Shown one piece after another: positions 7,750 to 16,025 of a stretch of 33,530 nt of DNA (position 1 is its first letter; the number at the start of each line of letters is the position of its first letter). The notes under the pieces are model-generated. The model saw only the letters and a list, made by a program, of their open reading frames with translations, did not search any database and was not told where the DNA came from. Source of the stretch: Gemmatimonadota bacterium (GTDB taxonomy: Bacteria > Gemmatimonadota > Gemmatimonadetes > Longimicrobiales > Gaopeijiaceae); NCBI GenBank assembly GCA_028874905.1, contig JAPPGZ010000025.1:1-33530 (forward strand), in the 5' to 3' direction. The translations under genes and the position numbers were made by a program.

Positions 7750-9861
7750 GTGCCGAGACTTGCATTTGAGAATCGACCCTGGTCCGGCTTGGGGGTGGCA
7801 TTGCTAATGCTCGGGGCGTGTAGCCCGGACGCTCCGGAGATGGTGGCACCGGATGCGCAAACGGCACTTCAGGCCCCGGGACCGGCACAGACCACGTTGA
7901 CCGGCACCCTGACGGACCGTGAAATCCTCGAAGCCTTCTATCAGGCCACCGGAGGCCCGAATTGGGATGACCAGGGCGGTTGGATGTCCGACCTGTCGAT
8001 CGATAACTGGAAAGGCGTCAGCGTCGATGCGACCGGTCGCGTACAGGAATTGTGGCTGGTGGACAACAACCTCGCTGGACACATCCCGGCTCAACTGGAC
8101 GGTCTGGACAGCCTCGAGACGTTGCTCCTGCCGTTGAATCAACTGTCCGGGTCGATCCCTGAGGAACTCGGCAATCTGGCCAACCTCGAAGTGTTGAATC
8201 TCTCCGGCAATCAGCTGACAGGGTCGATTCCGGCCGAACTCGGCAACCTGGACAACCTCGACGAGCTGATCCTGGCCGGGAACCAGTTGACGGGCCCGAT
8301 CCCGGCCGAACTCGGTGACCTCGACAATCTCGGGGAGTTGGAGCTGGCATGGAATCAACTGACGGGGTCGGTCCCGGCGGAACTGGGCAACATGGCAAGC
8401 CTCACATGGCTGAGCCTCTATCGAAACCGACTGACGGGTTCAGTCCCGAACGAACTCGGCAACCTGGCCAGTCTTGAAGTCCTGTGGCTCGATGAAAATG
8501 AGCTTACGGGTTCCATCCCGACCGCACTGGGCAATCTCGGCAACCTCGAGTCGTTGCATCTCTACTACAACCAACTGACAGGGTCGATCCCGGCCGAACT
8601 CGGCAACCTGAACAACCTCGAGGATTTGCTCCTGGTCGGGAATCAACTGACCGGGTCGATCCCCTCGGAACTCGCCAACCTGGATAACCTGGGCGTCCTG
8701 GCGCTGGGCGATAATCAATTGACGGGTTCGGTTCCGGCGGAACTTGGTGGTCTGGACAACCTCTGGGAGCTGTTTCTCGACGACAACAAGCTGACGAGCA
8801 TCCCCTCGGAACTGGGCAACCTCACCAACCTTCTGATCCTCGCCGTCGGCCACAACGACCTCACAAACATTCCCACGCAACTTGGTGACCTGGAAAGTCT
8901 CCAGGTACTTGTCCTTTCCGGAAACCAGCTGACGAGCATCCCTTCGGCACTGGGCGATCTCACCACCCTTCAGTTCCTCACTGCCGCCTACAACAATCTG
9001 ACCAGCCTGCCGCAGGAGCTGGGGAATCTCGACAGCCTCCGGTATCTCCTCCTCAACGACAACCAGTTGACGGGTTCAATCCCGACGGAGCTGGGCAACT
9101 TGTCCAGGCTGCAGGATCTGTCCCTTTCCGGCAATCGGCTGACGGGTGAGATCCCCCCGGAGCTGGGCAAACTCGACAGTCTCAGGACCCTGGAACTGCA
9201 GGGCAACCAGCTGACGGGTTCGATTCCGCCGGAACTCGGGGACCCTGGGATGCTGGAAGTTCTGTGGCTGGACGACAATGACCTGTCCGGTCCGATACCC
9301 GCGGACTTCGTGCGGTCGGCATTCCTGCGGGAGTACGTATACGGTGAGACGCTTCCTCTGGAGTACTTGTTCGCGGACAACAACAGGTTTTCGGGACCGG
9401 CCCCGGCTGTACTCGACAGCATCTGGCTCTACGACGCGTCTTACAGCTACATATCCCTCGCCGGGAACGAGTTGACGGGCTCCGTGCCGTGGCTTCCCTC
9501 CGGAGACATCCGGCGAAACTACTTCTCCGGCTGCATCCCCCTGTCGTGGCGGTTGGAGGAAGAGCGCCCGCGGTTGCGCGTGAATCCACAACGCACGTCG
9601 ACGGGCGGCACCGTCAACCTGCAAGAATGTACGTCCCAGGATGGAGCGGCGGCGGCGACTGCGCAGGCCAGCGACGGCAACCGGTGGCGGGCGAATCTTG
9701 GGGATGATCTCGAGGAAGCCAGAGATGTAGCTCTGAGGGACCACGCACAGCGACTCCGGTCGGTCGCGAATCCGCGCCCCTTCAAGGTCCGGCCCTGGGA
9801 TCGGCCGAAGCTGCACGATAGCCGGCGATGGCCCAATGCGAACGAACGGAGGCAACAATGA
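7750..9861 (+). CDS. Leucine-rich repeat lipoprotein
   Basis: A 703-residue lipoprotein starting at GTG with GGAGG 7-8 bases upstream. The signal peptide ends LGAC (lipidated Cys24). Residues about 55-95 form an N-terminal cap (FYQATGGPNWDDQGGW ... WKGV), as in plant-like bacterial LRR proteins. About 17-19 repeats follow (about 95-620) of the pattern IPxELGNLxNLxxLxLxxNQLTGS. Most are 24 residues, but around residues 350-450 four consecutive repeats are 23 residues, having lost the Gly of LTGS. The C-terminus (about 620-703) is charged and not repetitive. LRR lipoproteins of this sort bind proteins or glycans at the cell surface; the ligand is unknown. The 240-bp gap upstream shows no gene. 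Confidence 0.9.
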   Translation: MPRLAFENRPWSGLGVALLMLGACSPDAPEMVAPDAQTALQAPGPAQTTLTGTLTDREILEAFYQATGGPNWDDQGGWMSDLSIDNWKGVSVDATGRVQELWLVDNNLAGHIPAQLDGLDSLETLLLPLNQLSGSIPEELGNLANLEVLNLSGNQLTGSIPAELGNLDNLDELILAGNQLTGPIPAELGDLDNLGELELAWNQLTGSVPAELGNMASLTWLSLYRNRLTGSVPNELGNLASLEVLWLDENELTGSIPTALGNLGNLESLHLYYNQLTGSIPAELGNLNNLEDLLLVGNQLTGSIPSELANLDNLGVLALGDNQLTGSVPAELGGLDNLWELFLDDNKLTSIPSELGNLTNLLILAVGHNDLTNIPTQLGDLESLQVLVLSGNQLTSIPSALGDLTTLQFLTAAYNNLTSLPQELGNLDSLRYLLLNDNQLTGSIPTELGNLSRLQDLSLSGNRLTGEIPPELGKLDSLRTLELQGNQLTGSIPPELGDPGMLEVLWLDDNDLSGPIPADFVRSAFLREYVYGETLPLEYLFADNNRFSGPAPAVLDSIWLYDASYSYISLAGNELTGSVPWLPSGDIRRNYFSGCIPLSWRLEEERPRLRVNPQRTSTGGTVNLQECTSQDGAAAATAQASDGNRWRANLGDDLEEARDVALRDHAQRLRSVANPRPFKVRPWDRPKLHDSRRWPNANERRQQ

Positions 9862-9882
9862 CACGCCGCTACATGGGCCATG

Positions 9883-9907
9883 GACAGCGCGTTTCGGCGT
9901 CGCTGTC
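9883..9907. terminator. Possible weak hairpin terminator
   Basis: GACAGCG (9883-9889) pairs with CGCTGTC (9901-9907) across an 11-base loop, between the convergent LRR and VOC genes. There is no U-run, so this is only a candidate. Confidence 0.3.
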
Positions 9908-9938
9908 GTGATCTGTCAGTCGCTGGCAGGTGCAATCG

Positions 9939-10334
9939 TCACGGTTGACCCTTCTCCTCCATGATCTGGATCAGGTTGCCACATGTATCGTCGAAGACTG
10001 CGGTAATGACAGTCCCCAGGTCGGTGGGCGGCTGTACGAATCGCACACCCTCCGCCACGAGACGCTCGTGCTCGGCTTCGACATCGTCGACCGCGAAGGC
10101 GGTATAGGGGATCCCGTCCTCCACCAGCGCCTTCCTGAACGGCACGACTGCGGGGTGCCCAGCAGGCTCCAGCACCAACTCGGTCCCTTCCGGAGCCTCC
10201 TCGGATACGACGGTGATCCAGGCGTGCTCTCCCAGCGGGATGTTGTGCTTCACACGGAAACCAAGGGTCTCCGTGTAGAACTGCAGTGCCTTCTGCTGGT
10301 CGTCTACGACGACGCTGGTCCAGTTGATTCTCAT
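9939..10334 (-). CDS. VOC (glyoxalase/bleomycin-resistance) family protein
   Basis: A 131-residue protein of the vicinal oxygen chelate fold, cytoplasmic, no signal peptide. The ATG at 10334 overlaps the stop of the upstream arsR gene (ATGA), so translation is coupled; an upstream frame extension is only arsR shadow. Motifs: VVVDDQQKALQFYTETLGF at the start of the first beta-alpha-beta module, LVLEP for the first metal-site Glu region, FAVDDVEAEHERLVAEGV for the second module and DTCGNLIQIME at the end. Single-domain VOC proteins pair as dimers to form metal sites for isomerase, thiol-transferase, dioxygenase or drug-binding roles. The substrate cannot be told; pairing with an ArsR regulator suggests a stress- or xenobiotic-responsive role. 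Confidence 0.88.
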   Translation of the reverse strand: MRINWTSVVVDDQQKALQFYTETLGFRVKHNIPLGEHAWITVVSEEAPEGTELVLEPAGHPAVVPFRKALVEDGIPYTAFAVDDVEAEHERLVAEGVRFVQPPTDLGTVITAVFDDTCGNLIQIMEEKGQP

Positions 10335-10642
10335 TTCTCGTTGTCCTCGTCGGTTGAGTGTGAAGTGTCTTCGTCTGTTGAGATCGGCCACCGCTCCCCG
10401 ATGGCCTTCAGTGGGGCGCCCTCGAACCAGTGGAGCTTCGACCTCCCCTCTCGCCTCGTGCGAATGAGGCCGGCTGCTTCCAGCACGTCCAGGTGCTGCG
10501 AGATCGCCTGCCGCGAGGAACTGATGCCGTGTTTCATGATCAGGCGCGCGCAGAGCTCGAAGAGCGATTGACCCGACCGATCCACGAGTTCATCCAGGAT
10601 GGCCCGCCTGGTCCGGTCAGCGATCGCGCGATAGATGTCCAC
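10331..10642 (-). CDS. ArsR-family winged-helix repressor
   Basis: A 103-residue transcription regulator. It starts with MDIYRAIADRTRRAILDEL, typical of the family, and has the recognition helix in SRQAISQHLDVLEAAGLI (about 43-60) followed by the wing RREGRSKLHW. The start is GTG at 10642 with AGGA about 8 bases upstream. It lacks the CxC metal site of true ArsR/SmtB sensors, having a single Cys, and belongs to the metal-independent group often paired with VOC or SRPBCC genes. It overlaps the VOC gene by 4 bases and lies directly downstream of a perfect inverted repeat, so autoregulation of the pair is likely. Confidence 0.92.
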   Translation of the reverse strand: MDIYRAIADRTRRAILDELVDRSGQSLFELCARLIMKHGISSSRQAISQHLDVLEAAGLIRTRREGRSKLHWFEGAPLKAIGERWPISTDEDTSHSTDEDNEK

Positions 10643-10650
10643 ATGTCAGT

Positions 10651-10679
10651 CCTAAGGCAAGTGTTCACTTGCATGTCAA
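10651..10679 (-). promoter_or_regulatory. Promoter with embedded operator for the arsR-VOC pair
   Basis: On the minus strand a perfect TTGACA (10679-10674) is followed after 17 bases by CTTAGG (10656-10651) as a poor -10. The inverted repeat GCAAGTG-TT-CACTTGC (10657-10672) fills the spacer almost exactly, the classical arrangement for an ArsR repressor operator. Predicted transcription starts only a few bases before the GTG, so the leader would be very short or absent. Confidence 0.65.
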
Positions 10680-10722
10680 GATATGCAAGCACGGCCTTGC
10701 CTGTCAACGAGCGGGGGGCTTC

Positions 10723-10765
10723 CTGCCAAAATGGCAGGCCAAGACGGTTTGAATCACGGCAGGAA
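10723..10765. repeat. Dispersed element: palindrome plus TGAATCACGGC box
   Basis: CTGCCAAAATGGCAG (10723-10737) is followed 12 bases later by TGAATCACGGCAGGAA (10750-10765). Nearly the same bipartite arrangement recurs at 19012-19055, and the palindrome also occurs upstream of hsp20. It could be an operator with an adjoining promoter or a small mobile repeat. Confidence 0.65.
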
Positions 10766-10922
10766 TTCGTACGCGAGAGGGTCGCCAAGCCAATCGGTCC
10801 GGTTGCCCGCTCTTGACGGCGTTCACCCATTCTACCAGCGCCGCTTCGTGGCCGCTGCGTTATCTGGCAGGGCCCCGCGCAATACAGGCGGCACCCTACC
10901 CGATAGCACACGACGCCACGAC

Positions 10923-11198
10923 ATGGCCGCGCTCAACCTGAACTGGATCGGCAACTATGTCTGCGGTATCGCGGACGATGTGCTCCGCGATGTCTACGTG
11001 TGCGGCGAGTACCGTGACCTGATCCTGCCGATGACCGTGCTCAGGCGGCTTGACACGGTGGTTAAAGTCCACCAAGAACGCCGTACTCGATTGAAGCCAC
11101 GCTGGATCCCGCCGGGGGCGCAAACCAGGACGCCACGCTCCAAGCGGCTAGCAGTCCTTCCACAACACTACGAAGGAAAGGGCACTGGGGGGTGTTAA
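10923..11198 (+). pseudogene. Remnant of a type I restriction methyltransferase gene (hsdM 5' end)
   Basis: From the ATG at 10923 the frame reads LNWIGNYVCGIADD, LRDVYVCGEYRDLIL and PMTVLRRLD, the highly conserved N-terminal helical domain of HsdM, the modification subunit of type I restriction systems. Similarity ends after about 55 residues; the remaining frame to 11198 is Arg/Pro-rich and unrelated. No catalytic NPPF region, hsdS or hsdR is present. This is the stump of a deleted R-M locus. Confidence 0.8.
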
Positions 11199-11301
11199 GT
11201 GTGTTGCCGCAGTCAGGTCGGTCGGGTGGCTTGGCCCTCACCTTGGAGCCGGAGCATCTTGCCATCAGCAGTCGCCCGTCCCTCATCGACTTGAAAACAC
11301 C

Positions 11302-13712
11302 GTGACGACACCTGCTGCCGTTCGCAGGATCCCCCTCTTGGTGGTCGTCTTTCTTGCCGACATCGCCCCTCCCCTCGCCGCGCAGGACCCTCCCCCTCCC
11401 GATCCCGACAGCCTGGTTGTGCTGGACCCCATCGTGGTCACCGCCAGAAACCGGGCAGAGGCTCTGCAGGACGTCCCTATCGCCATATCGGCGTTGTCGG
11501 GCAGGGAGCTCCGGCTTCAGCAGGTCGACGCGACCGATCAGCTCTCCTACGCCACGCCCAACCTCACCTTCAATTCATCCGGCGCGTTCGTCGGCGCCAA
11601 GTCGGCATCGCAGGTCTTCATTCGGGGCGTGGGCCAGACCGACTACATCCCCACCACGGATCCCGGAGTTGCCGTCTATCTGGACGGCATCTACATGGCC
11701 CGGTCGGTCGGCCCGCTTATGCATCTCCTTGACATCGGGCGCGTTGAAGTGCTGCGCGGCCCTCTGGGCACACTCTTCGGACGAAACGCGATGGGGGGTG
11801 CGGTGTCCGTGCACTCGATGCGGCCCGGCGAAGAGTCACGCGGCAGTATCCGCCAGCGACTCGGCAGCAACCGGATGGCGTACACGACCGCTGCAGGGAG
11901 TGGCCGGATCGCGGAGGGTCTGTACGGAGGCGCCGCGGTTTCCTACCGCCACCGGGACGGCCACGTCACGCGCGTTCACGACGGACTCGACATGGGCGAC
12001 GACAACGCACAGGCAGCGCGGGGATCCCTCGTGTGGCGGCCATCGGACGACATCGAGCTGTTCGTCACGGCGGACTACTCCCGGCTACGGGAGAACGGTG
12101 CACCCACGGTCTCCGGAGGAATCAACGACCGTCAGGCCTTCGCTACCTTCGGCAATGCCCTTCTACCGGAATGCGAGGCGGTCAGGATAAACCCGAACTT
12201 TCCGCGTGCGGGTCCACCGACCTTTCCTCCTCCGGGGACCGGGGCCGGCGGCGCGGCGGGCTGCTATGGGCCGGACAGCTTTGCGGGCGAGTACACATCG
12301 GAGGGCACGTTTCCCGCCTTTGAGGACCTCGACTCCTGGGGAAGCAGCGCGGAGCTGTCCTGGTCGCTGGGAGATTGGGGTACGTTGAGGTCGCTCACCG
12401 GTTACCGCGGGTTCCGGCTGAGGACCTCGCGCGACGCGGACAACACCCCGGCCAACATGGTGAGCAACCAGCAGGACTGGGACCACGAGCAGGTCACCCA
12501 GGAACTGCAAATCGGCGGACTGGCCGCAGGAAGGCGATTGCACTGGCAAACCGGCCTCTACCTGTTCCGCGAATTCGGATACGAGGTCGGCCATGTGCTC
12601 ATTCCCGTAGGCGCGTCGGTAATCGGACGCGATTACGATAACCGGTCGGTGGCGGGGTTCGGCCAGATTACCGCCGATGTGACGGACAGGGTGTCGTTGA
12701 CTGCTGGCGGGCGGTACACACTGGATCGGAAGGGCCTGAACCCCGACATGTACGCCGTTGGCGATGCCTCGCAGAGCAGGGGCAGCATCTTCGGTCCCAC
12801 CTGGCCGCTGCTTCAGGGGATTTTCAGTTCGCCAGGGGGCCCGATGCGCCCCGGAGACCGGATGCTCCCCCGCAGGGATTTCACCGAGAACTTCAGCGCC
12901 CTCACGGTAACGGCAACGGCGGCGTACCATTTCACGCCCGGCGCGATGGGCTACGTCGGATACTCCGAGGGGTTCAAGAGCGGCGGGTTCAATGGGCGCT
13001 TTCCGGCGCCTCCGCCGGGCCACGAACCGAATTCCGCGACCGCGGCCCCCGACACCTATGGGCCGGAGGCGGTCTCCAGCTACGAGCTGGACTCAAGTCG
13101 ATTCTGGCCGGGGGCAGGCTGCTGGTCAACGTCGCGCTGTTCCGGGCTACCTACGACGATATGCATATCATCGTACGTGAGACGTTCATCCCGAAGACTT
13201 TCAACGGAGGGACCGCCAACATCTCCGGTGCCGAGGTGGAGGCCGCATGGGTGCCCGGGGGCGGGTGGAGCCTTCGGGCCAATCTGGGTACGATCCGCGC
13301 CGAGTACGACGAACTCAGCGAGAGCGTCCTGAACAATTCGACCCCAATCCTTCCCGATTACCGGCTCGCCAAGACGCCGAACCTGAACTACTCCATCAGT
13401 GTATCCAGGGCGTTGGCCGCCACAGCCGGTCTGGTGCTCACGCCACGGCTCAATTGGTCGTTCACGGGATCACAGTACCACGATGCGACCAACTCCTCGC
13501 ACTTGTTGCAGGATGGCTATCGCCTGGTAAACGCGGCGTTGCGTGCCCGGATCGGTGACGCGCGTTGGCATGTGGAGTGGGCGGCCCGCAACCTGACGGA
13601 CGAACGCTACCTCGTAACCGGGAACTCTTCCTTCAACACCGGAGGGTCGTACGTGGAGCTGGTCTACGGGCGTCCGCGGGAATGGTCTGTCTCGGTGGAG
13701 TACAGCTGGTGA
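11302..13712 (+). pseudogene. TonB-dependent outer-membrane receptor, interrupted by one frameshift
   Basis: A receptor of about 800 residues that imports siderophores, vitamins, sugars or other ligands across the outer membrane using TonB energy. A signal peptide ends near PLAAQ; DPIVVTARN (about residue 45) begins the plug, followed by LQDVPIAISALSG, QVFIRGVGQTDY and EVLRGPLGTLFGRNAMGG, all plug hallmarks. The 22-strand barrel follows, including GYSEGFKSGGFNGRF. At about 13093-13095 the reading frame is lost after SSYELD and resumes in another frame at KSILAGGRLLVNVALF, running to NLTDERYLV and a final SVEYSW at 13712. One missing base explains it. It may be a real inactivating mutation or a sequence error. 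The start is GTG at 11302 with no clear ribosome binding site. Substrate unknown. Confidence 0.85.
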
Positions 13713-13768
13713 CATGTATGCTTTGCGCGACCCGTCACGAGTCGTTTACGCTAGAGGTGTCGTAGACG

Positions 13769-13787
13769 GCGGCGACTTGATCGCCGC
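13769..13787. terminator. Hairpin downstream of the TonB receptor
   Basis: GCGGCGA (13769-13775) pairs with TCGCCGC (13781-13787) around a CTTGA loop, 57 bases past the receptor stop and 30 bases before the next start. There is no U-run. It could end the receptor transcript or sit in the leader of the next gene. Confidence 0.35.
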
Positions 13788-13817
13788 GCGCCCATCATTC
13801 CGGAAAAGGAGAAACAG

Positions 13818-14105
13818 ATGTCGGCTTACGTCGTAACGCACGTTAAGGTGCACGATCGCGACAAGTACGAGGAATTCCTGGTTGCAGCGATGCCCCTGTT
13901 CAAGAAATGGGGCGGGGAAATCGAGGTCGGCAGCAGCGATTGCACCGCATTGGAGGGCGAATGCCCCAGCAGGGTTGTGGTCCAACGGTTTCCCGATAGC
14001 AACTCAGCCCGGGGCTTCTACGAGAGTGAGGAACGCCGGAACCTTCGAGACGCTACGTCCGAATGCTGCACGTTCCACGCCATTCTACTGGGAGACGACG
14101 CCTGA
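13818..14105 (+). CDS. DUF1330 family protein
   Basis: A 95-residue cytoplasmic protein starting at ATG 13818 with AAGGAG at 13806-13811. It has the ferredoxin-like alpha/beta pattern of DUF1330: VTHVKVHDRDKYEEFL at the N-terminus, FKKWGGEIEVG in the middle and VVVQRFPDSNSARGFYES near the C-terminus. Family members are small dimeric alpha/beta-barrel proteins of uncertain function. Its stop lies 64 bases from the convergent TRAP operon end. Confidence 0.85.
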   Translation: MSAYVVTHVKVHDRDKYEEFLVAAMPLFKKWGGEIEVGSSDCTALEGECPSRVVVQRFPDSNSARGFYESEERRNLRDATSECCTFHAILLGDDA

Positions 14106-14169
14106 CCCACAGGGGTCCGGCGGTTCAGCAGCCCGTGGACAAAGCCCGCGCGGCATTCGGGCGGAACCG

Positions 14170-15480
14170 CTATCCCAACATCGCCCGCGGCAGGAATGTG
14201 ACAAGCCCGGGCACGAGCGCGAGCAGCACCAGCAGCGCCAGCATCGCGAACCAGAAGGGTATGATGCCGCGAAAGATCGAACGGATCGGGATATCCGGGG
14301 CCACGGTCTTCACCACGAAGGTGTTCAGGCCGACCGGCGGCGAGATCAGCGCCATCTCGAGGGTGATCACAAGCATGACGCCGAACCAGATCATGTCGAC
14401 GCCCAGTGACGTGAGAATCGGCTGCACCAACGGGGTCACCAGAACGAGGATCGCGAATCCGTCCAGGAACGTGCCCAGCACGATGAACATGGCGAGCACC
14501 ACCGCAACCACCTGGGGCCCCGACCATCCCTGCTCGCCAACCCAGCTGGCCATTGCGAGCGGTGTCCCGGTGTAGCCCAGGAACACCTTGAAGATGTAGG
14601 CGCCGATCAGGATCAGGAACACGGTGCCACACGCCCTGAGCGTCGAGAGCAGGCATTCTGCGAGGGTATCCCGGGTCAGCGAGCGGCGTCCCAGCGCCAC
14701 CAGCAGGGTCAGGAACGCGCCCACGCCGGATGCCTCCAGGGCCGAGAAGATCCCGGCGTAAATGCCTCCGAGGGTCACAGCGGCGAGTGCCAGAATCCAG
14801 TAGGCGCCGGTGGGCCGGCGGCCGCCCTGCCCGAGTTCGATGGTGGCGATCCGGCCGCCCCAGGGTGCCCTGTCGGGGTGAAGAGTTGCGATAATGACGA
14901 CGGTCATGACGAAGATCGCCGTCAGCAGAATTCCGGGCAGCAACCCGGCCATGAAAAGGCGGCTGATGCTCTGCTCGGTCAGGATGCCGTAGAAGACCAG
15001 GCCGGCCGACGGCGGAATGAGGATGCCGAGAGTCCCTCCCGCGGCGACGGCTCCCGCTGCCAGCGACTTGTCGTAGTTGAAACGGCGCATCTCCGGCAAC
15101 GCGACGCGCCCCATGGTCAGCGCGGCCGCGAGCGAAGATCCGGAGAGCGCCGAGAAGCCTGCGCAGGCGAGGACCGAAGCCGCGGCCAGGCCGCCTCTGA
15201 CGCGGCCCAGCCAACGGTTGGCTGCGAGGTACAGATCCCGGCTCATTCCCGAGACGACGGTCAGATTCCCCATCAACATGAAGAGCGGGATGATGATGAG
15301 CGTGTACCGCGACGACACGGAGAAGGTCTCCCCCGCGATGACGGCGAGAACCGCCTGAGGCCGGATCAGCACGATGGCGGCCGCGCCCGCGATGAGCATG
15401 GACAGCCCTACCGACACCCGCATCAGGATAAGGACGAGCATCAGGGTGATGCCGAGCAGCGCAGCCACGGACCCGTCCAT
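14170..15480 (-). CDS. dctM: TRAP transporter large permease (DctM family)
   Basis: A 436-residue inner-membrane protein with about 12 hydrophobic segments, the ion-coupled transport subunit of a tripartite ATP-independent periplasmic transporter. Typical motifs are PLFMLMGNL, ACAGFSALSGSSLAAALTMG, LGILIPPSAGLVFYGILTEQS, LGTFLDGFAILVLVTP and ALISPPVGLN. It starts with ATG at 15480, overlapping the DctQ stop by one base (TGATG), the last gene of the operon. A long antisense frame covers it but is a codon-usage shadow. Substrate is usually an organic acid; it cannot be read from the permease. Confidence 0.95.
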   Translation of the reverse strand: MDGSVAALLGITLMLVLILMRVSVGLSMLIAGAAAIVLIRPQAVLAVIAGETFSVSSRYTLIIIPLFMLMGNLTVVSGMSRDLYLAANRWLGRVRGGLAAASVLACAGFSALSGSSLAAALTMGRVALPEMRRFNYDKSLAAGAVAAGGTLGILIPPSAGLVFYGILTEQSISRLFMAGLLPGILLTAIFVMTVVIIATLHPDRAPWGGRIATIELGQGGRRPTGAYWILALAAVTLGGIYAGIFSALEASGVGAFLTLLVALGRRSLTRDTLAECLLSTLRACGTVFLILIGAYIFKVFLGYTGTPLAMASWVGEQGWSGPQVVAVVLAMFIVLGTFLDGFAILVLVTPLVQPILTSLGVDMIWFGVMLVITLEMALISPPVGLNTFVVKTVAPDIPIRSIFRGIIPFWFAMLALLVLLALVPGLVTFLPRAMLG

Positions 15481-16025
15481 CAGTCGCCCCGGCCCTGCCG
15501 TTCGTCCGCGTCAGTCGCATTGGGCCGGCGGATCAGTTGGTACGCAAGCAACAGTGAGCATATCGCCATGGACGCACCCAGCGCGTAGTAGAAGGGCGTG
15601 TGCACGATGGCGATCGTTCCGGTGACCTCGCCGCACTCGTTCCCGCAGCCGCCCTTGGCGAAGAGGGCGAACGCCGCGAGCGCGGCGGCGATCGCCCCCA
15701 CGAGCCTTGCGAGCACATCGGTAACGCGGGTGAAGACACCGCCGACCACGCGTCCGATGAGGTCGACTGACACATGCGTCTGGTTCTGGGCCGCGCAAAC
15801 CACTGCGGCCGCAACGAGCACCGTCAGCCCCATGGATGCGACATCCTCCACGCCCGGCAAGGGAGCCTGGAAGAGATGGCGGGCCACGACCTCGGCCACG
15901 GTCAGACCCACGAGCAGCAGCAACGCCCCGCCTCCGGCGACGGCGCAGGCGGCGATCAGACCCCTTTGAAGCACCCGCGGGACGCCACCGCGATCCCGGC
16001 CGGACTCCAGTCGAAAGCCCCTCAA
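15480..16025 (-). CDS. dctQ: TRAP transporter small permease (DctQ family)
   Basis: A 181-residue inner-membrane protein with four hydrophobic segments that bridges the binding protein and DctM. DctQ features include VAEVVARHLFQAPLPGVEDVA and HVSVDLIG. The reading begins at TTG (16025), which overlaps the dctP stop as TTGA, implying translational coupling; an internal GTG about 17 codons later is an alternative start. A loop with two close Cys (GGCGNECGE) is unusual for this family. The product would pair with DctM in the inner membrane. Confidence 0.9.
   Translation of the reverse strand: MRGFRLESGRDRGGVPRVLQRGLIAACAVAGGGALLLLVGLTVAEVVARHLFQAPLPGVEDVASMGLTVLVAAAVVCAAQNQTHVSVDLIGRVVGGVFTRVTDVLARLVGAIAAALAAFALFAKGGCGNECGEVTGTIAIVHTPFYYALGASMAICSLLLAYQLIRRPNATDADERQGRGD

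Noticed and set aside
8150..9250. Regular DNA direct repeats resembling a repeat array
   Set aside because: Period is about 72 bases and in frame; they encode the leucine-rich repeats and have no spacer-repeat structure of CRISPR.
10733..10760. Possible sigma-54 promoter after the TGGCAGG of the palindrome
   Set aside because: The GC dinucleotide at the required -12 spacing is missing in both copies of the element.
14018..15520. A 500-codon minus frame over dctM
   Set aside because: Arg/His-rich translation with no motif, offset from the clear DctM frame.
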